NCBI GenBank assembly: GCA_034769895.1
Contig: CM068367.1
Location: 691,414,268 to 691,478,267, forward strand
DNA length: 64,000 nucleotides
Direction of reading: 5' to 3'
Source of the DNA: Magicicada septendecula
Taxonomy: Eukaryota > Arthropoda > Insecta > Hemiptera > Cicadidae
Shown here: piece by piece, positions 24,060 to 34,860 of the stretch
Layout of the letters: each line of letters starts with the position of its first letter
Numbering within the stretch: position 1 is the stretch's first letter
Notes under the pieces: generated by a model
Seen by the model: only the letters and a program-made list of their open reading frames with translations
Databases searched by the model: none
What the model was told of the DNA's origin: nothing
Position numbers and translations under genes: made by a program

Positions 24060-25171
24060 TGTATAAAAACAAACTGATTTATACTTTTTTAGTGGTTCAT
24101 AGTTCGTACTTACCAATATTCGATCTTTCTCGGGTCGTAAGGTTCTTTCATAAGCGAGGTCAGAAACAGTGTGAGGTTACGAAATAATTATTCTAACACA
24201 TTTTGAATGAACATTTTAATTTTTAAAATCATTTAAATTCCAACAAATTTTACCATGCTTTCGCATATGACATAGCTTCTTAATGATTTCTTCTTTTGCT
24301 TGTTATTCGTTACATGAGTACCACTCCTATTCTATATTATTCTACTGCTTACCTTATTCTATACATATATAAGACTGCCCAGCCTGCATTTTTATACACA
24401 CACACACAATTATTAAAACCCCCTTAACATTTTAAAATAAAATACCCCTCCTGGCCGGCACGTGGTGATCGCTCGAATTATTTGCTTTTCATTTTTCTTG
24501 TATTTGGATGATGTGTCCGAAAATAGTTTATCTTGGTTCTTCTTTTATGTATCGAACTAGCCGCACTTCGTCATTTTTATTAACTGCACTGAGTTTTAAT
24601 TTAGAAAAATGTTATTTTTAGGAGCCCTGTTTTGCGAACTGCCTGCGCAGGCGAAAGTCGGCAAGGCACTGCCTTATTCTATGCGGCCGGACATTAATGC
24701 CATGCCGGCGAACGAATTTCGTTGTCGCTCACAGCCTGAGTTGTTACAGTTTAGTGGCTTTGTACATGACACATAGCAGTTTTTTCCGTGTTATACGTCG
24801 GTGATATTTAGACGCTTACTGGTCGACGTCACAAGATAGGCGTGACTTAAGTTTTACATCCGTCACCTTGGCAAGCTAAGTGAACAGAATTTAAGCATCT
24901 TGACCATTTTAGTTTCATAAGTCGGCGTGGGTCCGCGCGCATGCTCGTGTGATGCATACGAACGCACTGTCACACACTTACAAAGTTCTTGGAAATTGAG
25001 GCTGGGTGGATTCCTTCGTACTGATTGCACAACTTGAGATATTACTTCGCCTTTGTTAGAGACTGTTCTTACAACACGTGGTCTGTCACAATGGGAAATA
25101 AACTTTACAAATATTTTTATAAAACCCCAAATTTAATAAAATAAAATAACCCGCAAATTTGGCCCGTTACA
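24060..25171 (-). repeat. element A 5' LTR, minus orientation
   Basis: 1112 bp, starting TGTAACGGGCC at 25171 on the minus strand and ending TTTTTATACA at 24060. It lacks about 10 bp (GAGAATTAAT) and about 18 bp (the TTTCATAACAGTTAGATT region) present in the other two LTRs, so it is the odd one out of the three. Confidence 0.9.
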
Positions 25172-25389
25172 ATGATTACATCTGTGTTTCATTATAGTTT
25201 GAAGCCATATTCAAATGTATGATGAGTAGTCAAATTTATATAAGCAATATGAATTTAAATTTTAAAATTAAATTAATTTTTCATTTTATTTAGCTATTAA
25301 GAAAACCTTTGATATATCTGCAATTGGAAGTGTGTCAATCAGCATAACATGAGATATGTAAGGTACATGACGATAATAAAAATATTTAC

Positions 25390-25513
25390 CTCTTGGGTCA
25401 AGTGTTCTATCTAGACGTGATTCTATGAATGCAGTAAACATTGCAGTCTCTGAAAACCAATCCAGAAAGTTCTGTATACTGTTTGAACTAACGCCTTTCA
25501 CAAAGCTCTCACG
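25390..25513 (-). CDS. DENND2: DENND2-like gene, dDENN-region exon
   Basis: 124 bp between an acceptor CTTTACAG and a donor AGAG|GTAAAT. It encodes RESFVKGVSSNSIQNFLD, then WFSETAMFTAFIESRLDR, the dDENN part of a DENN module. The reading phase (0 at entry, 1 at exit) fits the preceding exon. DENN proteins are guanine-nucleotide exchange factors for Rab GTPases in membrane traffic. The block (R/K)E(S/A)F-K-VSS-S-FL--F-ET-MF--FI resembles the DENND2 subfamily more than DENND1. No downstream exon was recognised in the window. Confidence 0.85.
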
Positions 25514-25764
25514 CTGTAAAGAAAAATAGTTATTCCTTAGTAACCAATTGACTATAACCAAAACACACAGTAAGTAGATACAAAATTAAAAGTAGAAGTG
25601 AGATATCACACAAAAAACAATGTTTAAAGAACTAAAAACATATTAGTTTGCTTTTTGAAAAGTTGAAAAATGGTAATATACTGATTACTGATTAAAAATC
25701 GCACTTCATTATTCGTAGAAATTACTGAATGATGCTATACTGTAGAGAATGTGTTCCGATTCAG

Positions 25765-25950
25765 AATCTCTAGAAATACGCTGAATAGTTTTTTGATTTT
25801 GTAACAAACTGATAAAGTACACATTAACATCATTATGTAACAATAACGAATATCTACTGCAGACTACAACTATAGTATACATTAAGCATATTGTTTGGCA
25901 TTATATGGACAGCAAATTACACCTTCATCTCATCCATTTATGGAATGAGA
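25765..25950 (+). repeat. copy 2 of the diverged dispersed repeat
   Basis: Aligns with 17475-17622 and continues past the point where element A interrupts copy 1. Its continuation (ATTACACCT...TCTCAT) resembles the sequence right of element A (GATTACATCT...TTTCAT), so it serves as an empty-site comparison. Confidence 0.6.
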
Positions 25951-26056
25951 GGAGAAATTCACTGAATGTAAACTTTGAAACCAAAATATGGTATTATACA
26001 CATGGATATATATTGTAATGGTAGATCATTAACAGTAAGTATATGGTTGGCCAAAC

Positions 26057-26305
26057 CTGAAAATCTCTTTTCCTAGTTTCTGCATTAGTGATTATGTGTT
26101 CTCTGTAGTGTCCAACAAGTTCTACAAACAGTCTAATCAGTCCTTCTGATGCTATCAGGTTCGCTTCAGTTATACTAGGAGCACTCTCAGACAAAGCATA
26201 CTGAAGAGCAATGCGCAAACCGCGAGAAAGTCTTGTTGGCAACACAGAACTTTCATCTCCCATACTTTGCAAAACTCTATTATCATCGACATCAACAATT
26301 AGTAC
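26057..26305 (-). CDS. DENND2: DENND2-like gene, end of cDENN domain exon
   Basis: 249 bp (83 codons, phase 0 at both ends), between acceptor TTTGTTTAG and donor CAG|GTTTGG. It encodes VLIVDVDDNRVLQSMGDESS, then VLPTRLSRGLRIALQYAL, and FVELVGHYREHI near the end. The order IVD...DE..LP..L....FV.LVGHY is the hallmark of the later cDENN region, and it runs directly into the dDENN exon at 25390-25513. The preceding exon is 23.1 kb upstream (49404-49593). Confidence 0.88.
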
Positions 26306-27086
26306 CTAAACAAATATCACAATAATCACTGAAAATGATCACTATTTCAACCATTGTTCTTTTATTTAATTTATTATTAGCATTATCTATCATCACAGTA
26401 GGTCTCAGAAGCATCCCCACAATTCAAGAAGCAAGAAAAGTATGGTCAAATTTCATTACTAACATCATGGTGACAGTTTATTTTTTCAATTCTAAGGGTG
26501 TTGTCCTCACAGGGCACAAGGATAAATAAGAAATATTATCTTGAAGCAATGAAATGTCTTCATGAGGCTCTCAGAAAACAAAGGCCCAATTCTTGGAGGT
26601 TGAATGGTATCCGCTTACAAGATTGCTATTAATGTCAGTTTTTGGCGAAAAATGTGATAACAGTAATTCCAGATTCTCCTTAATCACTTGATCCAGCATT
26701 GGCTGATTTTTTTTTATACCCCACTTTAAAAATGAGTTTGAGCAGCCCATGTTTTTAGTTGATTTGTTTCTTGGTTAAGTCATATTCTCCTAGTGAAACT
26801 GTGCAGTGTCCTGAATGAAGCTACAAAATGTTTCAAACACTTGAAGAAATGTCGGGAGACGTGTACCTGTAGTCTTTAAGGTAACAACGTGGAATAGAGC
26901 TTCTAAGATACCTTAAATACAGTCCCGACTGACTCATTTGTTGAGTTGCCTCTGTAGGAGTAACAACTCCACCATGTGCTGTACCGGTACAAACCCATGA
27001 GTTTTTATAATTTTAATCTTTTCAATTTTATTCCATCAAAGAATATTTGGTGAATAGAGTATATCTTCGAGGCTGGTGACTGGGCA
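26306..27086. other. intronic sequence, nothing recognised
   Basis: About 780 bp of AT-rich DNA at the 5'-facing start of the large DENND2-like intron. No repeat boundary or coding motif was seen. Confidence 0.5.
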
Positions 27087-27446
27087 TTGGAATGCAGACT
27101 TTCAGCGAGGGGGGGAATGCGCCCACAAGTGCACGCTCAGGCAGCCAACGTTCTCACGCTAATGGTCACGTATGAATACATTTTTTCTCGCCCGGTGTGC
27201 GGAGAACACAGGCAGTCGGCAAATAACATCTCACGACAACGGACACGAGCAGTTGTGCGCGCCCGCCGGCTGGGCACAGTTTTCGTACTGCCCACACAGA
27301 AATGGGAATTTTATAGTTAAAGACAGTCGGCTAACGACATCTGAGCCGCGCAGTTACGTGTACACGCGGTTCGCAAAAAATACTTTGAAATGTAATAACA
27401 TGTTACAGACCGGCCAAAAAATTATAAAATAAAGTGGTACAGAATG

Positions 27447-28055
27447 TGTAACGTTCGTTAATCGGCAGTAATATCAAAATCTAAAAGGAGAACTGAATTT
27501 GGAGAACATTGACGAAATTGTGAAACCAGTACAGCAGGTGGTCGGCCCGAATCATCAAAATCAAGTAAACGTATCATATATAACCTTTTACAATTGTGGA
27601 AAATTAAAAAGAAAAAATACAGAGCGCTCTAAATTAAATGGGTTTGTAAATAAACTGAATGACTGTGTGCGTGGGTAAATGCTGGGTTGCTTTGTGTAAA
27701 TAGTTAATAAATAATTAAACTTGAAGTATAAGAAGTAGTAGATAAATGGTTTTTGTGTTTTTGTTTAAATTGATGTGTCATAAATTCTATCAGATGGGGT
27801 TGACCTCCCCGCAGTAATGTTGTTCATTTGAAGATAAAGAAGGAGGGAGCATGTGTTGTTGAACCATAAAAGATAACTATATAAAAGCAATAAATCGAGT
27901 TGAGTTGGTTAACTATAAAATGTGTGTAGTCATTGAAGTATGTAACCCTAAATCACGTTTATAGTTCACAGTTCGTGTGACGGACCTTGGCCTGTAAGGT
28001 AAGTTTATTCTTTTTTATTAATAATAAAACGTGGTAAAGAGAAAGTAGTATTTCA
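27447..28055 (+). repeat. candidate single LTR of another LTR element
   Basis: Starts TGTAACGTTCG and ends GTAGTATTTCA, followed after one base by a primer-site-like TGGCATCCGAACTAGG. Inside are a TATA-like CTATATAAAAG near 27877, AATAAA just after it, and a splice-donor-like AGGTAAGT at 27997-28004. This layout matches the LTRs of elements B and C. No second copy is visible, so the 5' boundary is provisional. Confidence 0.55.
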
Positions 28056-28056
28056 T

Positions 28057-28074
28057 TGGCATCCGAACTAGGTA
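28057..28074 (+). other. primer-site-like sequence
   Basis: TGGCATCCGAACTAGGTA one base after the candidate LTR end. It resembles TGGCGCCCGAACAGGGAC with substitutions. No reading frame follows. Confidence 0.5.
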
Positions 28075-28433
28075 CAAATTAATAATCAAAATAAGCTGTA
28101 GTATTTCAGTGCATGGTAAATGAAATCACCTTTTAATATATAAAAAGTCACAATTTTTGAGTGAATTCATGAGTTAATTGAAGAACATTGTTCAATTTGG
28201 AAAAAACAGTGGAAATTCCGCAATAATAATGAGTCAATATCAGAAAAATGATGAGACAAAATATGGTCGGCCACGCTTTCTGAAACGTAGTTTTCTGCAT
28301 GGATGTAGAAGCTAAAACTCTAGTTATTTTGATTTAAATGGAATAACTCCTATTGTAGTCCCAAGCCACGTGTTTGTTAACCAAATATACTGTTACTCAC
28401 CGTCTATGGCCTTTCCGTGATGTTAATTCGTTG

Positions 28434-28472
28434 TTTACATGTTTCGAGGCACTTGCCTCATCATCAGAACTT
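28434..28472 (-). ncRNA. hammerhead-ribozyme-like motif (left arm)
   Basis: On the minus strand: GTT CTGATGA T GAGGC AAGT GCCTC GAAA CATGTA AAC. Helix I can form between GTT and AAC, helix II between GAGGC and GCCTC, and helix III from the palindromic ACATGT. Cleavage would follow GTA. One extra T separates CTGATGA from helix II compared with the consensus. Confidence 0.65.
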
Positions 28473-28694
28473 TATAAAAACTAATGTATGTCATCAATGA
28501 TGACATGTGTCAAAATACTAAAACACAATACGGCATTAAAACATATCTTGCAATACGGCATTAATATGTCTTGCAAGGCACACCTAACATTGACGTGCTC
28601 ATTTTTAAAGCAAGTTCTGTACATAGTTTAATGCCGTATTGTGTTTTAGTATTTTGACACATGTCATCATTGATGACATACATTAGTTTTTATA

Positions 28695-28734
28695 AAGTTC
28701 TGATGATGAGGCAAGTGCCTCGAAACATGTAAAC
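28695..28734 (+). ncRNA. hammerhead-ribozyme-like motif (right arm)
   Basis: Same core as the left arm, on the plus strand: CTGATGA at 28700-28706, helix II 28708-28721, GAAA at 28722-28725, putative cleavage after A28731, and AAC at 28732-28734 pairing with GTT before the core. Confidence 0.65.
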
Positions 28735-29577
28735 AACGAAATAACATCACGGCAAGGCCATAGACGGTGAGTAACAGTACTAGTTATTTTATCGTATCAA
28801 GAATTGAGTGAGTGTACAAGTAGTACAAGTAATGTCCAGCTGACAAAAATAAAACTCTGATGAAATAACTTGATAATAAATTCGGTGACGACCAGTTGCA
28901 CAACATGGAGCAAGGCCATAACACAAAGTGCTTTGCAAATTTTATTTTTGCAAATCTGCAGTGGAATTTTGGCAAACTTCATGCGATTTATATACTTTCA
29001 TGTACTTCCATGACAAATTTCATTTCATTGTATTTTACTTATTTTGAGATTTTATCTAACATCGGGCTGCCATAATCCAGCAGTAAAACAACCAGCAATT
29101 CCATGATCAAGGGAAAAAACTAATAGGTTAAATAACATATGATTAACAGAAGACTCGTTTGTCACCAAGTAACACAATATCATTACATTTATATAAAAAG
29201 ACTTGTTGGGAATTATGTTGTTTATTATCTGCAAACCATCAATTAGGAATTCCAAGTTAGAGGTACTTTCAGTATACTCATTTCTGTTGTTGACTAGTGC
29301 CTGTCAATTCCTTCTGTTTTGTCTGATTTTCTTATTGTTTATTCCTGCTAAAAATTTTGCATTTTTAAAATTGAAAGTGTATACTATTACTTTGGTATGT
29401 TTTGTCAGGAATGTGTTGTCTTCTTGTTTTGATATTGACAATTTGTCTTTCTGGACACAGCAGCAGCTTCTAGAGTGGTTTATTAAAAGTGTGGTGGTCA
29501 CAGCTTCGTATGGTATCTGGTATACACCTTGAACCTCTAAATGTTCAGAGTCCTTTGGGTTTTATAGGAAAGTATTG

Positions 29578-29614
29578 TGTGTGTGTGTGTGTGTGTATGT
29601 GTGTGTGTGTGTAT
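29578..29614. repeat. (GT)n microsatellite
   Basis: A GT run interrupted once by AT. It lies in intronic DNA. From 28780 to 30130 I otherwise see no gene. Confidence 0.85.
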
Positions 29615-30479
29615 GTTTTGAATGTTGTCCTGGTGTGATGTTTCTTGATAGTCACCCTATTATATCTGCCATGCCCTTTATATATGGTAATGTTAAGGTG
29701 CTGATGTATTCCTGTTTCTTTCTATTCTGCGTCTTGTTTATCACAATAGTGTGAATCAAAATAGACCAACTAGTTATTCAAGTGTATTTTTGGTTGTATA
29801 ATGGAACAAAGTGGTGGCTTGTGGGATAAAAAAGCAAATAAAGAAAACACAAATTTTGAAATTTGTACCAATTTTCCACAATTCTTTTATTACAAAATAT
29901 AACACCTAAAGGACTAACAGTTTTCTGCTTACCCAATTTTATTGAGGAAATTACTAAAACCGTTATTAATATTTCAATGCTGTACTACACGCGCAATTAC
30001 AAGTGAACACTGAACACCTATCTTGCCAACATCCTGTAATTGTGGGGCAGCCAGTTGCAGCGTCCACACATATAAGCTACTTGGTATGGCACTCTGATGT
30101 CACTGGCATTATCATAATACATACTCCTAAGTACAGTGGAGTCGCGATTAACCGAGGTAATGTGGACCGAGACCTCCTCGGATAATCAAAAACTCGGAAA
30201 AAACAGAAGGTTCAAACAAAAATTGCATTAGTATAAGCTCTTTTCTTCTATTGCACCTATTTGCTGTAATAAACGTAATTGCTTCATGTTGTAAGTGATA
30301 CTTTGCCGATACTTTGCCACACAAACATTTAATAAATGGAGAAAAGGAAAAATAAGAAACTGAGCCAATTCTATGACTTATGTAATCCTTTATTAATTAC
30401 ACTAAGCAGCAAAAAAAGTAACAGTACAGCTCTCGTCAGATAAAAATCTTAAACAATTATATCTCATAATTTCTTTAAA

Positions 30480-30629
30480 AAGTCTTTAACAGTTTTTTGC
30501 TTGATAGTGCTGCCTCTCTTCATTTGCCGCCATATTGCGCAGATGCTGCACAACCAGAATGTCAGCTGGTGACGTGTTTTCTTGTTGCTCGGCGTATAAC
30601 AATGCCCACTCGATTGCACTTAAGCTATA
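30480..30629 (-). pseudogene. Tigger transposase C-terminal piece
   Basis: Minus-strand translation reads SLSAIEWALLYAEQQENTSP, then ADILVVQHLRNMAANEERQH, the usual C-terminal tail of Tigger/jerky-like transposases. It continues the frame found at 36673 onward on the other side of element B. Confidence 0.75.
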
Positions 30630-32047
30630 TGTAACAGTACAGACTGACCCAGTACCAGAATTATGGGAATTATGGGTATTTTCATTGTTTTATTATGTAT
30701 TTTTTAAACATACAGAATGGTTAGGTACATTGTCCCTCTGGAAAACGGAACAACGTAAATTCGGCCAGAGTAAAACACCAAGGTCTCCGGTGAACGTGAA
30801 AACAGCAAAATCTACCATGGCGGTGTTTATGACGAAGTACCACAATATGCATTATGATTGGGCTATAACACTAGTCAGTCATCGCTAAGAACAATGACGC
30901 ACTGAGTACAATGTGTGCAACGAGGCGTTGTCCAGCAAGACAAAGCGGGATGACGTAAGAACTACACACACACAAGCAAGAAATTACACTTGCCTCGCTC
31001 TCATTTCAACGCCATTCTTCAGAGGAGCCACAGCGATGTATCGTTGTGTGTATAACTTTTTAACAATACTTTAATTCAACTAACAAAAATGTTACCAACA
31101 GTAGTGGAGCAATAAAGGCTCATCTTGTTTACAGTATAAATATATAAAGAATGTAAATTCAGTGCACACATCTATCTAATTAAACTCAGCGGAATTAAAG
31201 GCGAACACCGACCATCACCATGGGAGTCTCACACCAACAACGGATGGACACCACCACCTAACAAGCAGAGAAGTTCCTTTTGTCATTTTTATAGTTAATG
31301 AGCTCATTAATATCAAATCGATAATAAAAAAGAATGTACGGGTCTGAAGTTGAATGTGTGAGAATGAATGCGTGAATGTATGGCCATAACACATAAGCCG
31401 AAGGCATTGGTTTGTGCAGTAACTAATTAACTATTAATAAATGACTTTAAGCTGCAGCTATAAAGTGTACATTGATATTAATTCAACAGATAAAGAAATA
31501 GAGAGAATCAAAAGAGATAGGAAAAGTAGCCACCATTTTGTTTTGTGTCATATCATATGACGTCACTATTTTGACCGCATGGTTGTATGTGTACTACCTT
31601 AGATTGAATTAAATTTGATGGTTAATTTCAAGAATATCTGGTTATCATTTGTGTCGTCAACTGTGTTTCAAAATCTTCCTGTACCCGAACCCTGGTACCC
31701 CTTAGGTAGAAAACAAGTTATAAAGGAAGAAAACGAGCCCGGCAAATAATGAAATTGGTGAGTATCATTAATACCGAATTATGGTATTTGTTATCTATAC
31801 CTTACTAAATATATGTGCTAATATTATTGATAAGAGTGAGTGTATTCACAATTGCCGCCCTCACAGTGGTTATAGGTTTGTTTATTCACAATTGTCGCCC
31901 TCACTGGGACTTGATAAATTATTATTATGGGTAAGATAACCTTATTTATGTATTTAAAGTTTATTGACAAAGGTAGTATTGTTAAAAACAAATATAAATA
32001 CATTTATATTGTAATATTATTATTGATTATAAGTTTGTTTATTCACA
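30630..32047 (+). repeat. element B 5' LTR
   Basis: 1418 bp, TGTAACAGTAC to TTATTCACA. AATAAAGG near 31110 may serve polyadenylation, and TTGGTGAGT at 31756 is splice-donor-like. Two extra LTR-end/primer-site copies lie inside near 31842-31869 and 31877-31913. The short frame at 30535-30888 is repeated in the 3' LTR (35199-35513) with no recognised content. Confidence 0.93.
31842..31913 (+). other. two fossil LTR-end/primer-site copies inside the LTR
   Basis: ATTCACAATTGCCGCCCTCA and TTTATTCACAATTGTCGCCC, then TCACTGGGAC, repeat the true junction at 32035-32069 (TTTATTCACAATTGGTCGCC, then CTCACAGTGGAC). Both copies also occur in the 3' LTR near 36467-36538, so they are now part of the LTR itself. 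Confidence 0.75.
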
Positions 32048-32049
32048 AT

Positions 32050-32069
32050 TGGTCGCCCTCACAGTGGAC
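32050..32069 (+). other. primer binding site of element B
   Basis: TGGTCGCCCTCACAGTGGAC, two bases after the LTR end. It resembles TGGCGCCCGAACAGGGAC with small insertions. The tRNA is not assigned. Confidence 0.65.
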
Positions 32070-32238
32070 TTTGTATAAAATTAATTTATATAAAACAGAT
32101 AGATGGAGAAACACAGAAGACGATATATAATGAATGAGAGGTTATGTTGTTAGAGGTAAATAGTTAAATACGAGTTGAGTATATTGCGTAGTCAAATACA
32201 AATAGAGATAAATAACCATTTAAATACTAAAATACAAA

Positions 32239-33330
32239 ATGGCAGAAAATAACAATAGCATAGAAATAGAAAATTCAGAGACAGAATCTATTTTACGGGA
32301 AAGACACATTAGCTCAACACCTAAAGTAGCCGAAAATAAAATATCATTAGAAGACCTGTTCGCATTGATTAAAACACAAAATAGTGTGTTAAAAGAGATT
32401 GACGAGAAGTTTGATAGCCTCGAAAATAAATTAAAGAAACAAAATAATGTACGAGACGTAAAATTGAACCAATTAGACGAGAAACTTAAAAAAGTTGAAA
32501 ATGAAATACAGAAACAAAATTTTAACATTGACAAGGTAGACAAATCAGATAGAAACAAAAACAAGGTTAGTAGTGGTGAGAATTATAATAGAATTACAAA
32601 TATGGTGTTAGAAAATAATTGTGTGAGTATTGAGAGTGGTGATAAAAGTATAATGGGAGTAGAATTTGATAATGAAGCGATAAAAAGTGTTGATGAATTA
32701 GAGAGAAAGTATAGAGAGAATTTACAGATAAAGGGGTTGCAGGGGGTAAATTTTTCCCGTAATGTTGTAGTCGGGGGTGAAGTAAAGACTTCACGTGTGT
32801 TTAGGAAGGACGAGAGTGCCTTCAATGCGTATTTGGAAGACAGAAGGTCTACAAATAAAGTGGTCCCTGGTTTTTTTTGTACACTTCACAGGTGGTGCAG
32901 TGATAAAGCAGTAGAGTCCCCTGCATATATGGAGAGAGAGTGTGTAGCTTGGTATGATGGTGAGAAAGGTTTTGAGAGAGAGAGAAAGAGGGAAATTGAG
33001 ATATATAAAGTAAAGAAAAATTATGAAGAGTTTATGAAAAGGTTAGGTATAGAGATGATATATAATAAAAATATGAAATACTTACCTTGTAAGGAAGTTG
33101 ATATAGTAGTAGGAGATGATAATGAAAATAATGACTTAGTAACTTATCTGATTGTGACGAATTATACTGAAGGTGACAGGACAATGACCAATCATGACAG
33201 ATTAAATGAGTTTGTGGAAAATAATGAAAATTTGAATGGTATATGCATTTATGATGTTAATATAAGAGATTCAATAATAAGCAATGTATATAGATATAAG
33301 ATAAGACTATTGTTCGACGATATGGGGTAA
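32239..33330 (+). CDS. novel 363-residue protein of element B (coiled coil plus unknown domain)
   Basis: Intact frame starting MAENNNSIEIENSE. Residues ~60-110 are a coiled coil (KIEDEKFDSLENKLKKQ-like heptads, also QLDEKLKKVENEIQKQ). From ~170 the conserved core follows: NFSRNVVVGGE, then an FC..LHRWC region, MERECVAWYDGE, FERERKREIEIYKVKKNYEE and the C-terminus YKIRLLFDDMG. Homologues are the broken frames in A (22735-23837) and C (51940-53200), so the frame has been under coding constraint across subfamilies. No transmembrane segment, CCHC knuckle or enzyme motif is seen. A Gag-like packaging role is plausible only by position. No family was recognised. Confidence 0.85.
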   Translation: MAENNNSIEIENSETESILRERHISSTPKVAENKISLEDLFALIKTQNSVLKEIDEKFDSLENKLKKQNNVRDVKLNQLDEKLKKVENEIQKQNFNIDKVDKSDRNKNKVSSGENYNRITNMVLENNCVSIESGDKSIMGVEFDNEAIKSVDELERKYRENLQIKGLQGVNFSRNVVVGGEVKTSRVFRKDESAFNAYLEDRRSTNKVVPGFFCTLHRWCSDKAVESPAYMERECVAWYDGEKGFERERKREIEIYKVKKNYEEFMKRLGIEMIYNKNMKYLPCKEVDIVVGDDNENNDLVTYLIVTNYTEGDRTMTNHDRLNEFVENNENLNGICIYDVNIRDSIISNVYRYKIRLLFDDMG

Positions 33331-34860
33331 TTGTTTATTGTGTTATGAACATTTAATTGTGGGGACAGTGTTTTTTAAAAATGGACTGATTCGGACTGAT
33401 TATGGCAAATGATTTAGTGATTATGTGAATTGTATATTTTTGTGTATTGATGTCTATGTATTTGTGTATTTTTACTGTTGTGTACTTTATGTATTTTTTT
33501 TATGTAAGCATGTATTGTACGATTTTAAATAATTGGAGGAAGTTAATAATGATTTTAAAGGATATTATGAGAATTCAGATTCTAATGGTTAGTAGATGAT
33601 TATGTATTTGGATATGAAAGGTGTTGTTAGCAGATAAGTGATGAATTTGTAATGGTGTATTAAGTTGAAATGTTATAAAGAGTTTGGGGAATAGTGACAA
33701 ATAAGGGCATTGAAGTTAGTTAGTTAAAGTTAATGGGAGTTAGGAAAATAAAGTGTTGAGATGCTGATGATATATAAAGAGGCGTTAGATATTTTAGGGA
33801 CACAGTGGGTAGTGATTATATGTAGAGTTGAGTGATGTGAGTGGTAACTATATTTGTTGTTGAGGGTGATATTTTGTAATAAGGGTATTGGTGTAGGAGT
33901 CCAACGAGAGATGTTGAGACAGGAAGGGATCGTTGTGTGCCGGAAAGGGTTATCTGAAAGGGTCAGAAACCGATAAGGGAATGAGTTGGTTAGAGGGAAT
34001 ACACACATACTAGTACAAAAAGGCGCGGTGCCAGAGGTTTTAAATGGGATTTGTGAAAGGGGGTTATTAAGAGATATTGGTGTCAAAATATATATTAATG
34101 GTTAGAAGCGGCTAGTGTAAAAAAAGGGGTAGTAAGGTTAGGTTGACAGATGCCAAAATAAGACATAGAGAAAAATGAATAATAGAGAGTCACCCAAACG
34201 AGTAAGTGTAGAAGGGTTAGAGAAAGGAGAATTCATGGTAGGAAGGTGAGGTAACAAAGGAAGGTAATGTAACAGAAAGGTAAGGATAAATTTGAAATTG
34301 TTGTATAGAATCTAATGAATGTCAAATAATTGAAAGTTAATTGAGAATTGATGTTATAAAGTTTGGTACAAATCATGTAAATTTAAATTGTTTAATGTAA
34401 GGTAAATGTAACAATGTTAATATGTAATGTACAATGTTTTATGATGTTTTATTATGTTGGGGGGCAATAGAGTGTGTGGCTAGGAGGTCGTTACAGGGGT
34501 AATGACGATAATAAGTGTTAAGAGATAGTATATTTTAAAGTTGAAAATATAAAGTTAAAAAATGAAGTTAAATAAAATATTCTAGTAAGCTGCCATTTAC
34601 AAAATAGATAAATGATTATAAGTTGAGCAACAAAGTTTAAAGGAAAAGTGTCTGCCATGATAGTTGTAAGTTGAATTTATAGAAATAATTAGGTGAAGGT
34701 ATTTTGGGGTATAATAAAGAATGATTGATATATTGTGTTATATGTAGTTGCCTATATATGTTGTTTATTTTCTTACAAGGAAGTAGTTGAATTTGGTGGT
34801 GGTAAGAAATCAATGTATTTTAAGTCTTGTTGTGGTTAAGTGACACTTTTGAATTAAAAA
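33331..34860 (+). other. element B internal non-coding region
   Basis: 1.5 kb with no conserved frame. A G6 tract at 34459-34464 followed by AATAGAGTGTGTGGCTAGGA is shared with element D (61253 onward). Confidence 0.6.

Larger units (their letters stand above)
28388..28779. repeat. inverted repeat with 153-bp arms (Penelope-type foldback)
   Basis: Arms 28388-28540 and 28627-28779 are near-perfect inverted copies separated by ~86 bp. Each arm contains one hammerhead-ribozyme-like motif, a signature known from Penelope-like element ends. No protein is encoded. It is probably two 3' ends of a Penelope-like family in opposite orientation, or a non-autonomous derivative. Confidence 0.8.

Noticed and set aside
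30535..30888. 117-residue frame, also seen at 35199-35513
   Set aside because: Most of it lies in the element B LTR; the two copies start in different flanking DNA, and nothing in it resembles a known protein.
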